From: Chara braunii
Lineage: Eukaryota; Streptophyta; Charophyceae; Charales; Characeae
NCBI GenBank assembly: GCA_003427395.1
Contig: BFEA01000048.1
Coordinates: 3,333,128-3,355,928 of the forward strand
Reading direction: 5' to 3'
Length of the DNA: 22,801 nucleotides
Shown here: in pieces, positions 18,221-22,801 of the stretch
Position numbering within the stretch: position 1 is the stretch's first letter
How the letters are laid out: each line of letters opens with the position of its first letter
Notes under the pieces: model-generated
What the model was told of the DNA's origin: nothing
The model's input: the letters and a program-made list of their open reading frames with translations, nothing else
The model's database searches: none
Program-made: the position numbers and the translations under genes

Positions 18221-18976
18221 TTAATCAAACCACCGCACCTCAAACAGCATAAAGACATCGTCCACATACGATGGCGAGGCCGCCGCCTCCCGGCTAACTA
18301 TGGCGTCCCAAGCTTCCGCGCTTACCTCTAGGCGGTTGCATTTACCTATCCTCAGGATGGTGATGACCTCACCGGATTTATCCCCGTAGAAGGGCCCATA
18401 TTTTAAGGAGAACCTATAGAACTCCTCGGTCAGCCAGGCACATTCTATGTGTACTTTCCTCGTGGAGTCGGCTACGTCTGCTATGTGCTCAAAACTCCCT
18501 AACCAGTCGGCCACGAACTCGGGCACCCAAGCTGTTATGCGCAGGCAGGGAGACCTGGGTTCTTTCCACCCTCCCATCACAACTTTGCTACTAACTTCAT
18601 CCCACCCCTCGTTGGCGAACCTCTTGCCTTCTTTTCGGGTTCGCGCCTCTGCATCCCCTAGAAGCCACATTGGATCTTGTCCCATTGCTAACATAGTGCA
18701 AAACAGGTGTCACCCGTCCTCGGAGAGGACATTTGTTCCGACTGATTCCACTTTGCCCTCTGCTAACTCGTCCTAACCTTCCTCTTCCCTTATCGGGTTT
18801 CAAATCCGTTCTATCCATACATACGATAATTTCCGGGCAACCTCAAACCTAACCCAGTCGCACGTGGTCCCTCTCCATTCGTTTTCCGTTGGTATAGGCA
18901 TCTCTACCCCCCCTCTGAATCGTCTTGGTTCCTATCCCTTGAAGGTGTATTCCATCATCATCTCTTCTTTAGTCAT
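18221..18976 (-). pseudogene. Tandem module C: related protein with four in-frame stops
   Basis: One frame from an ATG at 18976 to a stop at 18221, interrupted by TAG 18932-18934, TGA 18800-18802, TAG 18773-18775 and TGA 18710-18712. Shared landmarks: VEMPIPTENEW, LSYVWIERI, NVLSEDG then a stop where modules A and B have Trp, VVMGGWKEPRSP (compare MGGWREFRAP in A), FYRFSLKYGPFYGD, SGEVITILRI and the end SPSYVDDVFMLFE. The Trp-to-TGA change at the DGW position points to decay by point mutation with no other rearrangement. Confidence 0.75.
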
Positions 18977-19045
18977 CCTTTCCCCTTCCTGCACAATACC
19001 AGGCCACTCGTTTTTTCCAAGGTCAAGTCCCCCTCCTTAGAAGTC

Positions 19046-19882
19046 TCAATCCTCTATTTCCTCATCCTCATCCTCGTCCTCATCACTGAAGTCGTCCTCT
19101 TCGTCATAGAACAACTCTTTCACCCCCTCCATAAATGTCTCCCCTATTGTCACATTTCTATACACTATCCCCCAATGTACAGGGCTAGAGACATAGATAT
19201 TGTCTAAGCTAAGGCAACTTAGTATCTCGGCCAGTTCGTCCGCCCAGTTCCCCTCAAGGCCCCATTTCTACCGACAACCGAAAGAAATCCTGCCTAGTGC
19301 ATTGGTATAGTCCAAGGTTCGTCATGGACTGACATATTCTTACCAGTCTGCTCCGGGTTCCAAACACCGCATCCACTAGGAAGGGAGGCAGCACACATCG
19401 CATGGTTCTGACGAATCGCCTCATGCTTCCTTTATCCCCAAGTTCCACCCGCACATTTACCCTTTCCATTTTCATCTCCCTTCGCTGACACGCGGGCCAC
19501 ACAACTTCCGCTTCAGGCTTCCTAAACAGCTCGTCCGGCGCATTCCCGAGTGCCAACTCTACGACCATAGCATTCTCCCCATCTTGCGACAAGTAGACCC
19601 ACCCCCGAGCTTCCACTGTCCCCCGGAACTCCAAATCCATTAAACTTGGCGACAACCTTGTCAAGCTAACATTAGCCCATACCGTCTCTATCCATAGGAG
19701 CACGTCCTCCCCTTCCAGCATTACGGTTGATATGCTGGTTCAAGGTCCGTCCACGCCCCATCTTCCGGGAGGACGACCGACACCCCATCCTTTACGTCTA
19801 CTGGCATCTCTGGACCGCTGGTATAAGTCGGGGAGACAATCATCGCGCCATCTTGTTTCCAGCACCCGGCTCCTGTTTTCAT
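19046..19882 (-). pseudogene. Tandem module D: related protein with two frameshifts and acidic tail
   Basis: First of the four copies along the minus strand. ATG at 19882. The frame gives VSVVLPEDGAW and then shifts near 19730. The second frame (19721-19254) gives VLLWIETVW, then GWVYLSQDGENAMVVELALG, LFRKPEAE, and a segment ending PPFLVDAVFGT, then FFRLSVEMGP. A second shift near 19254 leads to WADELAEILSCL, the end motif IGETFMEGVKELFYDEED, and an acidic tail of mostly Asp and Glu ending at 19046. The acidic tail is unique to this copy. Landmark order equals modules A-C. Confidence 0.75.
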
Positions 19883-22680
19883 GAAAGAGTACCAACCGGT
19901 TCTTCTAGTCAGGTCAACCCATTTTCCTAAATGATGATTATTTCAGACCCCCCATTAAGGTCTCCCTAATTTACCTCCCTCTTTCCTAAGTACCCCCTTT
20001 CCATAATTCCCTCGGCCGGCCATCCATTTGTCCACATTCCTTTTCTTAGTTCCATTCCAACTGACCTCTATCCTTCTCCCTCCCGATCATCTCTCACTCG
20101 TGTGGACTTAGAAGGGAGGGGGAATAAACTTAGAAGAATGTTCGTTCAACAATCCAAGCTCAATCAATCTTTACGGGGGGGGGGGGGGGGGGGAACACAT
20201 AAAAAAATCAGGCAATCTCACATACAGGTCGGTCATCTCCTCATCGGCCATCCTAATATGGTTTCTCCATTGATACTATCGGTAGAGTTTTACCCCATAC
20301 CTAAAGCGCAGCTCAACCGTCGCGAGCGCGGTACCCAAACTCCGGCAAGGCGTTAGCTCTTTCCTTGTCCCCAGAATACCCCATCTCGTCTTGCCGCTTT
20401 GCACATCCATACCGACACCGAGGGTTACCCCGAGTGCCTAAATACAGGGACAAAGTCAGTCATCCGGGCATTCACTTCCATCGGTCTGACAAGAATCAGC
20501 CTTTCCCCAAACCATGCTACGAGAAGCTACTAATCGCCTCCGAGGCTCCGTCTTTGTCCGCATGCAGTGGTACTCCCTCCGCCAGCCACCAGTCTAAGCC
20601 CCGCCTGTGGAGATTTCACACCCCGTCCGGCAGATCATCGAGCCAAAGTCCGTCACCGCTCGAACGAGAATGCCACTAATCAACGGACGTGACAAACTCC
20701 TGTCCGACAGCTCGGTGGCCTGACCTCCACATACGAACACACGGTAGCCTACAAAAAGAGAACGACGTTTCGCAACCCGCACTGACTGGTGCAGACCAAT
20801 CATTTCCTTCCGAAAGGCAGGACGCTCGAATCTCATCATTCAAACACAAGTCCTAAGCGGGACACATATAGTACAAGTGCCTTTCCCTTGGTACACCCAG
20901 CGCTTCCTACCCATAACTCACAAATTTTCTCTCAGGACAATGAGTGCCACTCCCCCTACTTTCATACATAGTGGCTGGCTCCTTCTCGTGAGAATCTTCA
21001 AGGGTGAGCTAGTTTTCCTTGGAGTCTAGCAACTCCCTTCATTTTTCTTTTCTTCATTTGTTTATCCTTTCATAGGGCGGGATTGTTCTTTCTTGATGAC
21101 CCGTTGTGTTCATATTGGTTCCTTCAAGCATTTCAAAAAAAGTGCAAAGTGCATGAACCCACTGGGCTCAAAGAAGAAGATAGAAGGGCACCCTTTCGGT
21201 TGGATCACTCCGCCGCGGGATTTTCATTGGAGCCCTGCCTAAGCCAAGCACCAACCGCCTGCCATATAACCAAGGTCTTTCTTTCATACGAAGAGGAAGG
21301 GTCGACCTGCGACTTGCCCAAGGCTTCCCCGGACTGACGAACACCAGCACCAGACGAAGGAGGGCTAGAACCATTCCACAAGGAAATGGTTGATCAAGTG
21401 TATAGCATGCATGTTATACCTCCAGGCCTGGTCATGTCATGCGCCCAGCTACTCTCAAGTCAGATTTCTCACAAGGGAAAGAGCAAACATGAGTCAATTT
21501 TCCTTATCTTGGGTTGTGTACACGTCAATGCGTCGGGCGCCCCCCTCGGAATCGCAAGGGTCAGTTTAACCCCATACCCGGCACCTCCACCATTTTTGTA
21601 GGGCCAAACCCCGGTAGACTTTCGAGCCTTAGTCGACCCCACTGCTGGTCCAGTTGGCTCGGCCCGCCCACACTCATGCTCAGGGCGCGGGCCATTCGTC
21701 CCAGGGTCACCCCCACCTAGTGCTTTGAGATGGATGGGGGTGGGTCATTGCACAAAAGAGCTTTGACATTGGGGATATAGCTCAACCCTTACACTGGTTG
21801 GTAGTCTCGCTCGTTGTTCTGCAACGCTGATTTTTTTTTTGATTCTTTGTTGTATTCTCATGCAATTGCTCCTTCCAATGCGCAGACAGTCCAAGGATTC
21901 TTTGAGTGTTTCTCTTCTCTTGTGCGTAGGCTAAGCGTCATCCTTAGGCCACGCACCATTTTCCTAAGCATCGTGACTATATGGCGTCATCGGGGTGCCG
22001 CGGAGCCGTCCTCTCCCTCGGCTCTATGCATCCATCGGGTCTCACAATTTGTTGTCTTCCTTATTGAAGTAGGCCCCTTAGTCTTTTCGGGGTCCTCATA
22101 TCCATGCACACACAACATCACATTTTCCTCGGTACGATTGCACTCTCATTTACACTCCAAGTCTTCAAGCGCAAAAGTCATTTTCATGGGTTGGCTCTAT
22201 GTCAAGGGTCCCATAGCCTCTTTGTCCCTCTTCCCTTTCCCTCTTGGTGCCCAGTTCCTCTCGCCCTTATCCCGCTCAAGGCATTTCTAGCCCCCACTCA
22301 CCTGCACAATCCCACACAAGCAAGAAGATCCATACTATCCCCCGTTGAGGGTCAACACATAGCCCTTCCCACATGCCTATCTTTTCAAATTCTTTGGCTG
22401 CTCTTTGTTCCCTCTTGTTGCTCAATCAGCCTATTCTCTTCTCATGGTCATGCAGTCGGGGGAATGGTTGAGTCAAACTGACCTCACTTTCAACTTAAGT
22501 TCTCTTCCGGATTCCGCCTTTCTTCCACTTTTTCAACCGTCCTTTCTCTTTTGCCACCTTGGTGACACAAGGGACTGGCTATCCTCCCCTTGCCCTCTTT
22601 CTCCACCAAATGAAGTCTGATTTCGTTTACCGTCCGTGCCCTGGCAATGTTTCCAAGTGAGGGGAGAAGGGTTAGTCATA
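19883..22680. other. Gene-free stretch
   Basis: No gene supported. Short open frames here have no recognisable motif. Contents seen: a G19 run at 20175-20193, a tRNA-like half-sequence at about 21759-21810, and pyrimidine-rich sequence from 20880 on. An LTR for the gypsy element might lie here, but I could not match any part of it to the region downstream of pol. Confidence 0.45.
20175..20193. repeat. Poly-G run (G19)
   Basis: Nineteen consecutive G on the plus strand. It could form a quadruplex. Its length may be unreliable because homopolymers are error-prone in sequencing. Confidence 0.85.
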
Positions 22681-22801
22681 TGCCAAGTGAGGGGACGGGA
22701 GAGAGGGAGAGAGAAGGCAAGGTGATAAAGGAGGGCAGAAAGAGAGGTCCAAAGGAGGAAGGAGGAAAAAGGGGAGAGAGAGAGAGAGAGAGAGAGAAAA
22801 A
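22640..22801. repeat. Purine-rich tract ending in a GA microsatellite
   Basis: The plus strand is strongly A/G-rich, with ccaagtgaggggagaagg and a near copy ccaagtgaggggacggga near the start, and a (GA)12 run at 22774-22797. It continues to the window edge. It is comparable in composition to the tract at 1355-1509, but no alignable homology is visible. Confidence 0.75.

Noticed and set aside
21185-21260. Small-subunit rRNA 3' end (ggttggatcactcc)
   Set aside because: Only a short word resembles it; flanking sequence does not match any rRNA I recognise.
15863-22680. 5' LTR and primer-binding site
   Set aside because: Looked for tRNA-Met-type complement and for words shared with the region downstream of pol; none found by eye.

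Overview
The window looks like repeat-rich nuclear DNA of a eukaryote. There is no operon structure. It holds several minisatellite arrays, a decayed Ty3/gypsy (Metaviridae-type) LTR retrotransposon, a small nested hairpin transposon, and a fragment of a DNMT3-like cytosine-5 DNA methyltransferase. The species cannot be fixed from the sequence. The combination of a DNMT3-like gene and this style of gypsy pol would fit a streptophyte (charophyte-type) alga. A fungus is an alternative for the pol part but fits the DNMT3-like part less well. Both are inferences. No host gene with recognisable exons was found.

Layout, low to high coordinate. 1-706: 80-81-bp tandem repeat, running off the window edge. 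720-1380: 91-bp tandem repeat decaying into a purine-rich tract. 1510-3900: pyrimidine-rich, non-coding, with repeated short perfect hairpins and a 26-bp x4 array. 3973-4646 (minus): C-terminal part of a DNMT3-like methyltransferase, cut off before the catalytic Cys motif exactly where a 62-65-bp x9 array begins (4677-5240). 5241-7820: non-coding, with a 54-55-bp x6 array and a 40-bp x4 array. 7821-8651 (minus): acidic ORF of unknown function.

9045-15862 (minus): gypsy internal region in the order gag (CCHC knuckle), protease, reverse transcriptase, RNase H, integrase, GPY/F module. It is broken by many stops and frameshifts, and a 317-bp hairpin MITE sits between RNase H and integrase.

16256-19882 (minus): four tandem, diverged copies of an unrecognised roughly 250-residue protein (called D, C, B, A from the 5' end). 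Only copy A is still fully open. 19883-22801: no gene seen; it holds a G19 run, a tRNA-like half-sequence and a terminal GA-rich tract.

Everything coding is on the minus strand, in the order modules D-C-B-A, gag-pol, acidic ORF, DNMT3-like fragment. One reading is a single very large composite retroelement of at least 16 kb with extra 5' and 3' cargo genes. The other is a chance pile-up of separate insertions. I found no LTR pair, primer-binding site or polypurine tract by eye, so this stays open. The most novel items are the four-copy protein array, the DNMT3-like gene beside a retrotransposon, and the hairpin family with compensatory base changes.
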